Positions 21,046 through 32,670 of a DNA stretch of 64,000 bases are shown here, piece after piece (position 1 is the stretch's first letter; each line of letters opens with the position of its first letter). The DNA lies in contig JAHQIY010000004.1 in the NCBI GenBank assembly GCA_019054805.1, forward strand, positions 5,704,001-5,768,000, written 5' to 3'. Under the pieces are notes generated by a model. It saw only the letters and a program-made list of their open reading frames with translations, searched no databases and was not told the DNA's origin. This DNA comes from Brachionus manjavacas (lineage: Eukaryota > Rotifera > Eurotatoria > Ploima > Brachionidae). Made by a program: the position numbers and the translations under genes.

Positions 21046-21516
21046 ATTAAAAAAAACGTAACTTTTCTTTACATAAATGAGGAAAAAAAAGGCATTTGTC
21101 AAACTTGTCTTTGAATGCATTTGTTGAAGTTGCAGAAACGACAGCGTCCGGTAGCTCATTCCATAAGGATGCTACTCTGTTTGTGAAGAAGTTTTCTCTT
21201 GGCTTTGACAAGCAGAGTTGCTTCCTGAGTCTTGGTTTTATACGTAAATTCATCGATGAGAGATTAATTTTTGGAGTTTGATAAACAGAAATAGTTCAAT
21301 GACCGATCCTTGAGGCACACCAATTAGAACATTCAATAATTTTGAGCTTACAACACTTACAGATTTACCAACAGTTACTCTTTGCGTTCTATTTGTAAGA
21401 AACTCTTTGAGCCAGTTTGAAATTTTACCTGAAAAGCCATAACATTCAAGTTTGGCCAGCAGTATTTCGTGAACTATGTGATATAGCGACATCTTTGTCC
21501 ATATCACTGGCGGCAT
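21046..21516 (-). mobile_element. LINE fragment with internal deletion
   Basis: Two LINE pieces in the same orientation. The upstream piece (21250-21516) has YGFSGKISNWLKEFLTNRTQ and GVPQGSVI from the RT. The downstream piece (21047-21253) is the extreme C-terminus (SKPRENFFTNRVASLWNELP). Compared with the intact LINE frame at 6097-7161, roughly 200 residues including YADD are missing between them. It is clearly dead. The plus-strand frame at 21096-21281 is a shadow. Confidence 0.8.
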
Positions 21517-21754
21517 ATTTGTCTTACTTCAGTGATCAAGTCTAGACTTTAGAAAAGATTAGTGGTGCAGGACTTACCAAAGATTTACCATGTTGTTCAT
21601 TTGTGAGTTGCTTATTTTTATTTTTTAATTTTTAGAAAAAGCCCAACAATTGAATGGCTTCATAATAATCACCTGAGACGGCAAAAATATCATTTTTCCG
21701 CAGCAATAACTACTTGGTACAGAAGAAATTTCATTTGAAAAAAAAAAAAAATTT

Positions 21755-21838
21755 AAGTCTTTAACTCGGACTTTTGAAAAAAAAAGTCCGGACTTGGACT
21801 TGACTAGAGACTTGTAAACTTGAGGGTCGTCCACGTTT
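21755..21838. repeat. GACTT-rich repeat end
   Basis: Dense GGACTT/AAGTC motifs (for example CGGACTTGGACTTGACTAG), resembling the larger GACTT-rich repeat at 59.84-60.12 kb. Probably a decayed terminal piece of a DNA transposon. Confidence 0.35.
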
Positions 21839-23129
21839 CTTTAAAATTAATTTTTAGTTTTTTCGCTAAAAATAATATTAAAATCAAGAAAACAAAAATG
21901 ACAGTCAAAAAGCTTAAAAAATTCTGAATCGAATAGTATTTCGTATTAGAATATTTAAATCCGATTCTAAAAATAACTAAGGTCTTTTATTTTAAGCTAA
22001 ATATCTCCAAAACTATACTTCCTGGACAAAAACTAAGCACATTTTTAGAAAGTTCGTTAAATTCTCTTCAAGAAAATTGTGTGTCAGGTTTTTAAAAATA
22101 AAAAAATTTTCAAATGTCGCAAAAAATAAAAAATTTGGAGAAAAACTAAATTTATTTTCAAAAAAAAGAGAAAATTTAAAACTAAACGAAATATTAAAAC
22201 TTTTTAAAATATTTTTGATTTTTTAAAAAATGTGTCGGTCAGAAAATTTAAGTTCGAATCCTTTAGTTTTAGACATGCTAGTCAATTTTGAGAGCAATAT
22301 TAACGGTAAAACATCAGTTGTAATGTCCTACACAATCCATCAATTTTTAATTACTAAATTTCAAACTTTTTATTTTATCATTTTATAAATTTTAGCCGAT
22401 TTTAAATTTATTAAAAATTATTATTTCTTGTTTTAAAAGCAAGAATTTTTTACTTTTACTTATCAAACTTTTGAACATTCTATTTTGAAAACCATTTACA
22501 ACTTCAAGATACAAAGATGTTGCTAAAGACATGTTATCAAATAAAATCAAATAACAAATCAATATAATAAAGATTAAAAATCTACTAAAATCTTTAAGGA
22601 TATAATTTATTGCATCCGAAACAGCAGCATCTTGTGACTGATAGAACTTGCAAAACTATTTAACTTGAATAACAAAATGAAATCACAGAAAGAGAATCGA
22701 GTAATAAATGTGTCGATATTTTATTACCTGGTTTTGATTATTTAAAATTATTAAATAAAGAGCAAATGTAATAGCAGGAAATTGGATCCAAAATTTTCTC
22801 AGTAACAGACTTAAACTAATGATAATGTTAAACGATTTTTCTGAATTTAAATTAAAGCTATATCGACCTACCAAGCAATATTAACCATACTTGTAAAAAA
22901 GTCATTAAAAAAATTCCAAACAAGTCTTATACTAGTCCAAATGAAAAAGATTAAAAAGTAAAAGTTATGAATTTGAATTGTAAGACTTTTTTAAAATTCT
23001 ACATGAAAATTTTTCCATTCTGATTCGCTAGGATTGCGACTATTTGAAATTTTATCAGACCGAAAAGCAAATTTTCTCAACATTTCACAGTCTTGAATAG
23101 TAATTTTTAAATTTTTCCAATAATTTAAA
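21839..23129. other. Intergenic, no gene seen
   Basis: AT-rich sequence without a supported coding region or repeat. The open frame at 22683-22874 has no recognisable domain. Confidence 0.4.
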
Positions 23130-23325
23130 GTTATTACCTGAATTATGGCTTTTATACAAATATGATATTAAATAAACCATTTCAATGTATGCTGATGATG
23201 CGAGCATTTTTAAAATACTTGGTAAATTATTGACTAGAGGTCTTAAAGTTTGCGTAATATTTGGATTATGCATTAGGAAACGTGAGCTATTTTTTTTGGA
23301 AAAAAAAATCCAAAACATCAGCATA
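23130..23325 (+). mobile_element. Decayed LINE reverse transcriptase scrap
   Basis: On the plus strand the sequence reads LPELWLLYKYDIK, stop, TISMYADDASIFKILGKLL. This aligns with the LINDLP-to-YADD segment of the intact LINE (LPDCVSNKMELYADDSKIL). One in-frame stop and loss of flanking RT blocks show it is a remnant. The minus-strand frame at 23085-23324 is a shadow of it. Confidence 0.6.
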
Positions 23326-23379
23326 TTTTAGCAGTGACTTAAATTATCGAACGATGTTTAGGCGTTAACATGAGTAGGA

Positions 23380-24014
23380 CAGTAAAGTACGGTTATAACG
23401 AACACGGATATAACGAAAATTCGTTTATAAAGAAAAATAAAACACTGTTGTTCAGAACAATAATACTTTTAATACATTTTCTTACGGTTATAACGAAGTA
23501 CGCTTATAGCGAAAATTCGGTTATAACGAAAATATTAAAAAATACATTTGAGAAATATTGGTTTCTTAATTTTTAATAATAGAAATCAGTATGAATTTTC
23601 TTGAATACCGAAATCTTAAAACTAATCCCTACTTAATGATCAATTAATATTCTGAAAAATCACACATTAACCTTTATAAAATAAAAAAAAAACAGGAAAA
23701 ATATTATGTTAAAAAAATGTTAGAAAAAACAAAACCAACTAAACGTAATTTTGAGTCATCAATTGATAGCTTGGGTTCAATTGAGAATGAAATCTTGGGT
23801 CTAGTGGTTAAACAAAAAACCATCTCCGATTATTTTAAAAAATAATATATAATTTTTTTTCATATTTATCATTATTATTTCTTTTTTAATTCGTTTTAAT
23901 TAAATAAAAACTTAAAAAAAAAATTTTTTTGTCTTTTTCGGATGTAACGAATTTCGGTTATAACGAATCGTTTTTTGATTCCCCCAGCGACTTCGTTATA
24001 ACCGTACTTTACTG
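23380..24014 (+). mobile_element. pogo/Tigger-like DNA transposon derivative
   Basis: A 635-bp element bounded by perfect 23-bp terminal inverted repeats (CAGTAAAGTACGGTTATAAC plus GAA at 23380-23402; complement at 23992-24014). It begins CAG and ends CTG, with TA directly after the right end as expected for the Tc1/mariner/pogo superfamily; the left flank reads GA. Subterminal copies of GGTTATAACGAA occur on both sides, a likely transposase-binding array. Only a C-terminal scrap of a transposase-like protein remains inside (23717-23845). Non-autonomous. Confidence 0.85.
23717..23845 (+). pseudogene. C-terminal remnant of Tigger-like transposase
   Basis: A 42-codon frame inside the element at 23380-24014. 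It starts MLEKTKPTKRNFESS and ends VVKQKTISDYFKK. The closing Q-K/T-x-I-x-D-Y/F-F-K-K pattern is typical of the C-terminus of CENP-B/Tigger/Jerky-type transposases. The DNA-binding and DDE domains are absent. Confidence 0.55.
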
Positions 24015-24142
24015 TATTTCTTTTCATCAGATAAAAACTTTTTAAAGTTATTGTTTTTTAGCAAATTAAAAAAATACTAAATAATTTTTTCAAAATAAAT
24101 TTTTTTACAGCTTTTTTTTCAGCAGAAAAATTATTTTAAACT

Positions 24143-24420
24143 TCAGAAAAAAAACAAACCAAAATTAGAAAAAAAATCAGATAGATCTCTTTCCTTTTTT
24201 TTTCTTGCTGGTTGGCAAATTTCATTTGCATTAACCATTACTGGAATTGTTTGAGATGCTTGGTTAGGTTGAATTGTGTTCATTGCATTTTCATTACGAG
24301 AAACAGGTTCAAAAGTTCTTGCCTTTGGATTTGGTATAATTGTATCTTCATTCACTGCAAAATCTTCATTTTTTACACTCTGTTGACGTTAAAATGCACT
24401 ATGATATGTCTACAAGACAT
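24143..24420. other. Intergenic, between transposon and LINE
   Basis: The open frame at 24143-24355 (-) is polar with a terminal phenylalanine run and no recognisable domain. I do not call it a gene. Confidence 0.35.
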
Positions 24421-24460
24421 TCAGTTTTATCAATCTCAATTTTCCAAATTGTGGTTATTT

Positions 24461-25650
24461 AGTAGTAGTAGTAATATTATTAGTAGTAGTTTTGACTGTA
24501 GCTGGCTAGCCAGCGAGTGTGCTGATAAGGCACACTATGACAGCTGATGTGATTGATTGCTGCTCATCCAGCAATCAATGCCTGCTTTAAAGCTGTTAAC
24601 ATTGGGGGCTTCAACTAATTGATTTGGCAGTGAGTTCCATATGTTAGCGGTTCTGTTGAAAAAAAAGTTATCTCTATGTTGGAGCCTCGAAATTTCTTTG
24701 TTATATTTGTAGCAGTGACCTCTTCCTTGGATTTTGGTGACATTAAAATTGTTGTTTTTTTCAACCAATTCTATTCCATGCATGAACTTGTATAATTGAA
24801 TTAGATCATCTCTTTTTCTTATTTCCACCAGATTTGGAATGTTCAAAGCCTTCAATCTGCTTTCATGCGGTTTGTTTCTAATTTTAGAAACAAATTTCGT
24901 AGATCTGCGTTGAATCCTTTCAACATTCTCACAGTCCGACTTAAGAATTGGAGACCATACAGGCACAGCAAATTCCAAAAGAGAACTAACAAAAGTGAAA
25001 TTCAATGATCTAAATAACTTACAATCAAAACGAGCGAATGATTTCCTGATGCGACCCAATATTTGATTTGCTTTGTTTGTAGCCTCTATCACTTGATTTT
25101 TCCATTTTAGATTTGTATTGAAGATAACTATAAGATCTCTTTCGGTTTCAGACGTTGATAACTGTTTACCATTAATAAAATAAGTGAATTCTTTGTTTTT
25201 ATGACCGTAATGCATAACCACACATTTTGATGTGTTGAAGAGTTGAAGCCAATCTTGAGTCCACTTGAAAATTAAATCTAAATCTGATTGTAGTTTCACT
25301 GCGCTTATTTCTGATACCGTTTGCGAGAATATTTTAGTATCATCTGCATACATTTTTACAACATTCTCTATTCCTTTTGGTAGATCATTGATATAAAAAA
25401 CGAACAATAATGGACCAATCACTGACCCTTGTGGTACACCGCTAAAAATCTCAATCCGACAAAATTTCTCCTTGAACAACTCGTTGTCTTCTATTTTTCA
25501 AGAAAGCTTTAATCCATTTTAGTATCAGGCCATCAAAGCCATACGCTTTCAATTTAGCTATTAGTCGTCTGTGCGGAACAGTTTCAAATGCTTTCGCAAA
25601 ATCTAGCAGAATTACATCAACAGGAATACTTTTGTATAGACTCATTTTGA
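24461..25650 (-). mobile_element. 5'-truncated LINE with a frameshift
   Basis: A minus-strand LINE of the same broad class as that at 6.1 kb. The 5' piece (frame 25451-25645) reads LDFAKAFETVPHRRLIAKLK and then WIKAFLKNRRQRVV. The reading frame then shifts into 24535-25479, which carries SGVPQGSVIGPLLFVFYIND, the catalytic YADD and a C-terminus with ANIWNSLPNQLVEAP. The 3' end is marked by AGT repeats at 24461-24490, which is an (ACT)n tail on the element's own strand, the same tail as the 6.1-kb LINE. One frameshift and the 5' truncation make it inactive. Confidence 0.88.
24535..25479 (-). pseudogene. LINE reverse transcriptase, 3' frame
   Basis: 314 codons from just before GVPQGS to the C-terminus, including YADD (two catalytic aspartates). 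The upstream RT portion lies in another frame at 25451-25645, so a frameshift separates them. It has no start of its own. Confidence 0.85.
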
Positions 25651-25930
25651 AAAATATTTAGAATATAAATTAATAAATTTTCAGAAAAAAATAATTATGC
25701 TGGTAGAAAGTAAAATAAGCTGACGAAAGAAATATATAAAAGGAGTTTTTTGTAATAGGAGTACTCCTATTATATATTTTATATTTAAAAAAATTATCTC
25801 TTAATTATTAAAAAATCTAAAAGTAAAACAAATCAATCTACTCATTACTTATTTTAAATTTTTATTTACAAAAAAATGTTAAATAAATAATCATAATTAA
25901 AATAGATATAAAAATTGTCACTTAATATTA

Positions 25931-28900
25931 TTATATTTCATTATTATTTGGGATTAATTTGGACTTGACTTTTCCGTTTGATTCCAAACTAGTCATCAAA
26001 TTTTTTGAATTCAAGCGATCAACCAATTTTAATTCATCTAATTCCAAAATTGTTTGATGTGGACTTACTTGGTTATAACCATGGCTATTTGTGTATTTAG
26101 AATTTTTTAAATTTGTCATGTTATTACGATATAGGTTGTCAAGAGAAAATCGTTTTTTTGTCGCATTGTTCACAGTGCGAGAGTCTTCCCAAGGTTCATT
26201 TATCGAATGCATAGAGGTCGGCAAAGAAAACGATTCAAGAAACTCGATAGATTCTTCTGGATTTTCTTCGTCTATATCATATAAATTGTGAGATTTGATG
26301 GATATTTGCCCTGGAAGTTTATTGACCGACTCAGAATTTGTATCTGGTACCATGGTCAATGAATTAGATGTACCGGGTTTTAAAAGGTAAACTATGTCAC
26401 CAGGTTTCAAGAAAACATCACAATTCGGATTTATCAAAACATAGGAAAATTTTTCTGACTGATCTTCAAAATTTGCATATTTCTCCGGATCGATTCCAAG
26501 CTTATTCATTTTTAATAGAATCATCTGTTGAATATCTTGCTTGGACTGAAAAAAAATATTACTTGTTCAAGATTTTTTTTTTATTCTAAAATTACAGAAA
26601 CTCTGATGTACTTAGAAGTTTGACTCTGGGTTCGGTAAAGCCCAATCGGTATCTCTCCAGTAGAAGTAATCAATTTTTTGTACAAATTACCATATGTTTT
26701 TAACCACATATCTTCTTCAGTAAGAGGAATTGATGTCAAATTTCCTGATCCTTTAAAGAAAAATGCGTTTATAAAAAGAATTTATTTAATTAAAAAAAAA
26801 GTTACCTGGCGTTTGACTGATACCAATTAACAACCTCAATAACTCGATTAAATATGGTTTACCAAAAGTTTGGTATAGTAATGTGTCGATCATCGATGCA
26901 CTGAAAACATTCCCAGAAGCAAAAGGAATTCTGAACATATAGGCCATATTGGAGGACGTATCTTTAATTGCCTAACAATTTAAAAAAGATTTAAATTGAA
27001 TAAAACATATTTTTTTTGTTAAAATAAAGCCTCCAATAAAATAAGAAATCAAATTTTAAATTTAATATTAATCAATTTTAAAATTCATCATCAACTATCC
27101 ATCAAAAAGCCAGCAGTTATCTTTCAGCCTCCTTTAAAGCGTTTAAATGTAGTTTTCATGAAAATATTTTAATATTACTAGCTAATATTACCGACAATAC
27201 AGCAACGTTGGCAAAGCTAACAAAAATAAGAATCCAAATTAAGCTTATTTAGTTTCAAAGATCCTTGTGCAAATTTTCGAATTATCTACTTATCTACTAT
27301 GACTCAAGAAATTAGCTTGTACAAACTTTGTATCACCCAATTTAGTCTCTGTAATAACTATGCAATCTAATTTTGATAATCTTCCAATGCATTAAGTGCT
27401 TTGCAGAATTGCATTGTTTTTGCAGAGACTAAATTTGGATAATGCAAAGTTTGGATCAGCTGATACATTTTGCAGAACAATTTTTAGACTTTTTTAAAAA
27501 ATTATTTCAATTAAAAATTTTCGTTTTTGTTTCAAAATTCACCATGGCTGTATAAAGTGAAGTAAATATAATTAGGCGATTCGACTGATATCTCCAACAC
27601 AACCTTGCTTATAAGATAGAAAAAAAGATACTTCATTAATTTAAGTCTAATTTTTTATAATAAAATTCAAAGTGATTTTCAAATTTTTTACTTCTTTTGC
27701 TCTGAACTTCATAAATCGTATATTTGAAGCCTTAGTAAGCTCAGCAACAACTTTGATCTTTGGAAAGAGACGATACAAATTTTGTACTGATACAATGTTT
27801 GAACAATCTGTTAATGAATCATCATTGATATGGGTGTTCTTTTCAGGTGAAACAACAACTACGGTGTCTGAATCCATGATGCCTGCCTTCAGTATTGTAC
27901 TTATATTATTTATGCTTCCCTGAATCCAGTATACCAAAGGAAAACAACTAATTGATTCTAAAAATTCTAATGTTGGGCTTAATAAAAATCCTAAATAAAT
28001 AAATCAATTAGTTTAATAATTGATTACTTACGGATTTTCTAACAATAAAACAATCGGCTTCAAAAACATTATTGATCTAACTTGGGCCCGCAATGGTAAA
28101 ATAAAATTAAACAAGCCATTAGTGGCATATTCGGCAACTACCAAAATTGATTTATTTTTCCATTTATAATCAGAAGCTTGATTAAAAGTCTTATGAGCGC
28201 ATTGCCTGTTCAACTCCAAACAGCAAAGATGACTTGGGTATTTGAGCAATTTGCACAATGTTGGATTACAACCGATGTACAAAGGATTTGGAGGCTTTCC
28301 AATTATCAACCTTTTTAAATTATTTATTTGAACAAAAATAGATATTTAAAAATAATAATTTTTATTTTTACTCAATGTTTTTAGAATCTTGGTCTTCATC
28401 TGCGTTTGGTGGTATCCTAGTCGATTGATTTGCATCACTGGATTCATCGGCATTTGTCTGATACTCAGGTGCATCCAAAAATTCCTCCGCGTGAGCTTCC
28501 AAAACCTTTGGACGATTTTACTGAATTTCAACAAATTATATGTAGGTCTTATTAAATTTACATTATAGGTTTGATCGAAATTCTCTTCATTTGATTTTTC
28601 ATTTGCTTTTCTTCTCATTGTCAGATCGGGACCAGAAACTAAAAGAGTTTGGCATAAGTCTTCAACAGCAACTTTAAAAAAAAACACATTTAAAACATTA
28701 AAAACATAGAAAAATTTTTAAACTAAAACTAAGAAGTTTTAGAATAAAATGCTCTCAATTGGGAAGGCTAACAATGTAAGACAATATAATTTTATATGAG
28801 AACATTTATGTGATACCAAGTAGTTTACATAATTTGACTCGTGCGGCTTTCCAATTGTAATTTTCTTCTTTTACCAGACTTATGTAGAAACATGTGTCAT

Positions 28901-31900
28901 GGGGCTCGATTTCGTAGCTAGGTCCGGGATTCAGTAAAATGTATTTGTTAAAAAAGTTATTGCTTTGTAAATTATTGCTTGGTTTCATGTGGTCATCATG
29001 CTTTATAATATTAGAACTCAAATGCTGTTTTGATGAGACAACAGAAATTTTCGGTCTTGCTTTGGCAACTCCGATCAAGCACACATTGTATCTGCAAAAT
29101 AAAAGTTTTGTAAACTAAATTATTTTGATTTTTTAATTTTTAGAATATTTGCTTATAAGTTTTAAAGTTTAAAATTGAAAAATTATCTGTAATTTTATTT
29201 TCAATGAATTTTTGAATGATTCAAAAAAACACTTAAAAAGAACTAAGTTGAATTTTTCAAACCTTACTAAAATTAGACTAAAATTAAAATTTTAGGAAGC
29301 ATATTTTTTATTTTTTTTTTCACATTAATTTTTCTATGAAAAGTTTAACTTTTATTAAAACAAGAAAAGTAATCATTAGTAGGAATATGGAACAGAAATT
29401 TTTCATTTTGAAATCTTTTTGACGCTTGACTCACGAGTCTTATTTTTCAAAATTGTTTCTTATTAATAAATCTCATGATGTCAAACTTTAAAAATTGTCT
29501 TTGGACAAATAAAATCGATCAATCATAAATTTTATCGGAAAATCAAAAATTTTAAAAATTGTATTCAAATAATAAAAATAAGCTTTAAAAACAGAAACTA
29601 ATTTTATTCCTTTTTCATAGATTTCAAATTTTTCAAAACTGATAAAAATGACGCATCAATTCATTTTAATGTTCAAGTTAACCATTTATAATATTATAAA
29701 ATTAAAAAAAAAATCCAATTTAATCAAAATAATCCAAAATTTTACTTTTTATGGGCGGTAAAAGAAGCTTCTGCAAAAGATTTCCCGATAAATTCTTGGA
29801 AAAATTTACTGTTTTCGGCTATTATTGAGTGAATTTCATTTCCAGCTAATCTTGAATAATGTTCATTCCAATTATCAAGATCGTTTTCTTCCTTGGTATG
29901 GCTAGAATTTTCAAGATAATGAATTAATTTCAAAAACAAATAATTTTTTTAAGAGATTACGTGTTAGTTGATTTGTGTAGTAAAAGAGTGATCAATGTTG
30001 AAATGCCAGGACAAAGACAATTGTTGGCCAAAAGAGCGTATTTGAACTCGTCTTCACACACTAAATACTCAGCAAATTTTATATTTATCTTGTTTTCCGG
30101 TCGGAAAAGTTGCACAAATTGAGGTGTTTGTGGAGCGAAGTCTTTGATAGCCCATGAACGTAAAATACTATGTTGATCGGCTAGATCTTTATCAATACCT
30201 CTTGATGCCTTAAAAAATTAATCAAAATAATTTCTTAAGACAGATATATTTAAGTTATTACAATAATAAAAACAGCTTTTGCCTGATGAACTCTGAAAAA
30301 TTTATAAATTAAGAATTAGATAAAATTTCAACTTGAGTTTGTTTTTTTTAATTTTTAAAAGGGCTCACTTAGCTCTTTCCAAATCATTGTCTCTCAATGC
30401 TGATCCGTGAATATAAAAAACGCGCTGTTTCCACAATGGTGTATGCAAGAGGCTCCGTAATTGAATATCAAGCTCAGAAGATGACAAAAGTATGGTGTGG
30501 ATTGACTTTAAAAAAATTTTTAAGATATCAATAATGGTGGTTCTTAAGATAATCCAGAAGGTATTGGGTAGCAAAGAAAATTCAATTGCCTAACCATTCT
30601 CCGCAAAAAAAAGTTAAGAAAAATAAATTTTGAATAGAATAAAATTTACTCAAATTGTTTTTTTTATTCTATAAAATATCATTTATATTTAATTAACATT
30701 TATTGGTTTCAATAAATTTAACAATTTGACCAAATGTTAACTAAATCAATGGTTTGACCTTAATTTACGGATAGTAAAGTTGGAATTTCTTCATCTTTTT
30801 TTTTTAATTTTTTAAAAAATTCAAAATTTAAATTTTCAAAATTAATTTCAACTTTGTTGTCTCTTTGATCTTATTAATTTTTATTAGAATAGTAGAATTT
30901 TTATCATTTAGTAGCATCAAATATTAAAAAATTATCTGAAACTATGATGGATTGTTCAGTTCAATTTTTTATTCTGATATGATCCAGTAATTATTAAGTT
31001 ATTTAAATTACGGTGTCACTAAACATTTGAGAAAATTCCTTTCCTATCAAGCACAATTTAGCGCCAACACATTATTCCTTGAATTGAAAGATCTTTGCGG
31101 AAATTGAATTCAAATCTTATTTCTTCAAAAAACTTTACCTGATTTTTTCTGTGGGCGTAGAATTCGTTCAGAAAATCAAATATCAAATCGTACTGTAAAG
31201 CAGTTGAACATACCACAATGTGTCTTTCGTGAGCAGCTCGGTGATTACCTATCAGTCAAATAAAAATAAATAAAAAATTAAGAAACCACAAATTCACGGA
31301 TATCCGCTTATAATGTGATATCTAGATTTGCGGGTTTTGGTATTTTTTTAGTTACTATATGATGCTCCAAGGTTTTGTCTCTCGAACCAAAGAGAAGCTA
31401 GATGCTCTAACTTAAAAATTTTATTTAAAAAATACAAATTTTAGCTTTCATTTTACTTGAGTTGGCACCACAACCAATGCAACAATGATCATTAGGCCCA
31501 TAAAAAGTTTAGCTGGCCAAGCACTTGGAGTAATGTCACCTAGTTGTTCAAATAGATAGAATTATATTCAGAAATTTTTGATTTTATTTTTACCATATCC
31601 AACAGTGCTTGAAAGTTAAAATTAATTCTTACATTAATTTAATTAAATTTTGAATTTACCTGAAAGTTATTATGATGTAGTAGAGCGAGTCAAAAAGCGA
31701 AATAGCTTTCTTAGGATTTGCTCGTTGCAAATGATGAAAACCACAGGAGCTAAAATTACAAGTGTTTTAAAATAATGTAAAATTAATTGTTTTTTGTACC
31801 TTGTAAAAATTAAACAAGAAAAGAGCGTTCCCAAAGATATGAGATGTTGCCCAATAACTGAATTATGATGTTTTATATTAATGTTGTTAAAATCTCTCTG

Positions 31901-32670
31901 CAAAAATATGATTAAATTTATTAAAAAAAATTTTTTTTAATTCTTTACGAATATATAATTCAGAAGACGCTTTAATAGCCAGCAATTTAGAAAAACAGGT
32001 ATATAGATACCTTTAGCTCTTGGTATACAAAACTGTTGAAAATAATTATTAATTAAGTTTTTTTTATGTAATTTGAATGAATACTTCAATTATCCAAGGA
32101 ATTGTGGTTATAAGCTCGATGAACAAAAACACATCTTTAATTCGGTCAAAAAAATTTCCCTTAAAAAATTCAAAATTTTTTATTTGACTTAATTCAATTG
32201 TTGGTTAAATAAAGTTACATTATAGCATAAATAAAAATAGAAAATGGTTTCACATAAGCCATAAATTGCTATTGCCAGTTGAATATTTCGAATAATAGGA
32301 TCACGTTTAACAAAAAAAATATTGTTCCAATCAATTGTATTTGAATCGGACAAGCCGGAAGGGTCTGTTAAATTTTGATCAAAAAAATCAAAAGATGGAA
32401 TTGGATTGCTTAAAAAAGAACTTATAAAAAAGTAAAATGAATCTATTAAAATAACCTGATTAATTTGTAGCTGGTAAGGAAAGTGTAATCAGGAGCATTT
32501 GGATCCATAACTACTTCCAAAACATACAAAACACAAGCCAGCACCTTTAGTATTAGGTTAAAAATACGAAATTTAATGGCCTTGCTGTGATCCTTGATGA
32601 ACCAAATTTCCAACTTTTCCTTGAATGTTTTATCCGATGCATATCTCAGCTTTTGACAGTGTATTCTCAT
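25931..32670 (-). CDS. KCNT1: Sodium-activated K+ channel, Slo2/KCNT type
   Basis: Plasma-membrane high-conductance K+ channel. I derive 22 exons (5' to 3'): 32670-32456, 32408-32219, 32159-32085, 32032-31949, 31897-31800, 31749-31660, 31608-31595, 31539-31457, 31404-31356, 31248-31139, 30505-30369, 30292-30262, 30208-29961, 29901-29746, 29091-28817, 28671-28562, 28505-28372, 28310-28032, 27977-27692, 26971-26806, 26750-26596 and 26545-25931. All junctions are GT-AG with matching phases; the total is 3,600 nt, 1,199 aa. Landmarks: [18 protein letters not shown] before S1, selectivity filter STVGYGDITP, RCK1 ([13 protein letters not shown]), [15 protein letters not shown], second RCK region ([26 protein letters not shown]), [11 protein letters not shown]. 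The start ATG has an in-frame TAA directly upstream. The C-terminal exon is serine-rich and variable. It could equally be labelled KCNT2 or slo-2; the invertebrate gene is a single orthologue class. Confidence 0.95.
27322..27453. repeat. Hairpin repeat inside a Slo2 intron
   Basis: About 30-bp imperfect inverted repeat: CAAACTTTGTATCACCCAAT onward at 27322-27351 against 27423-27453, ending in CAGAGACTAAATT. It lies in the 720-bp intron between exons 19 and 20, the second-longest intron of the gene. Likely a small MITE-like insertion. Confidence 0.55.

Noticed and set aside
28346..28687. 113-aa continuous frame in Slo2
   Set aside because: It reads through a 56-bp intron (28506-28561) and then continues in the wrong frame. 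The spliced reading (TYN then [13 protein letters not shown]) is acidic as in Slo2 homologues and keeps phase.
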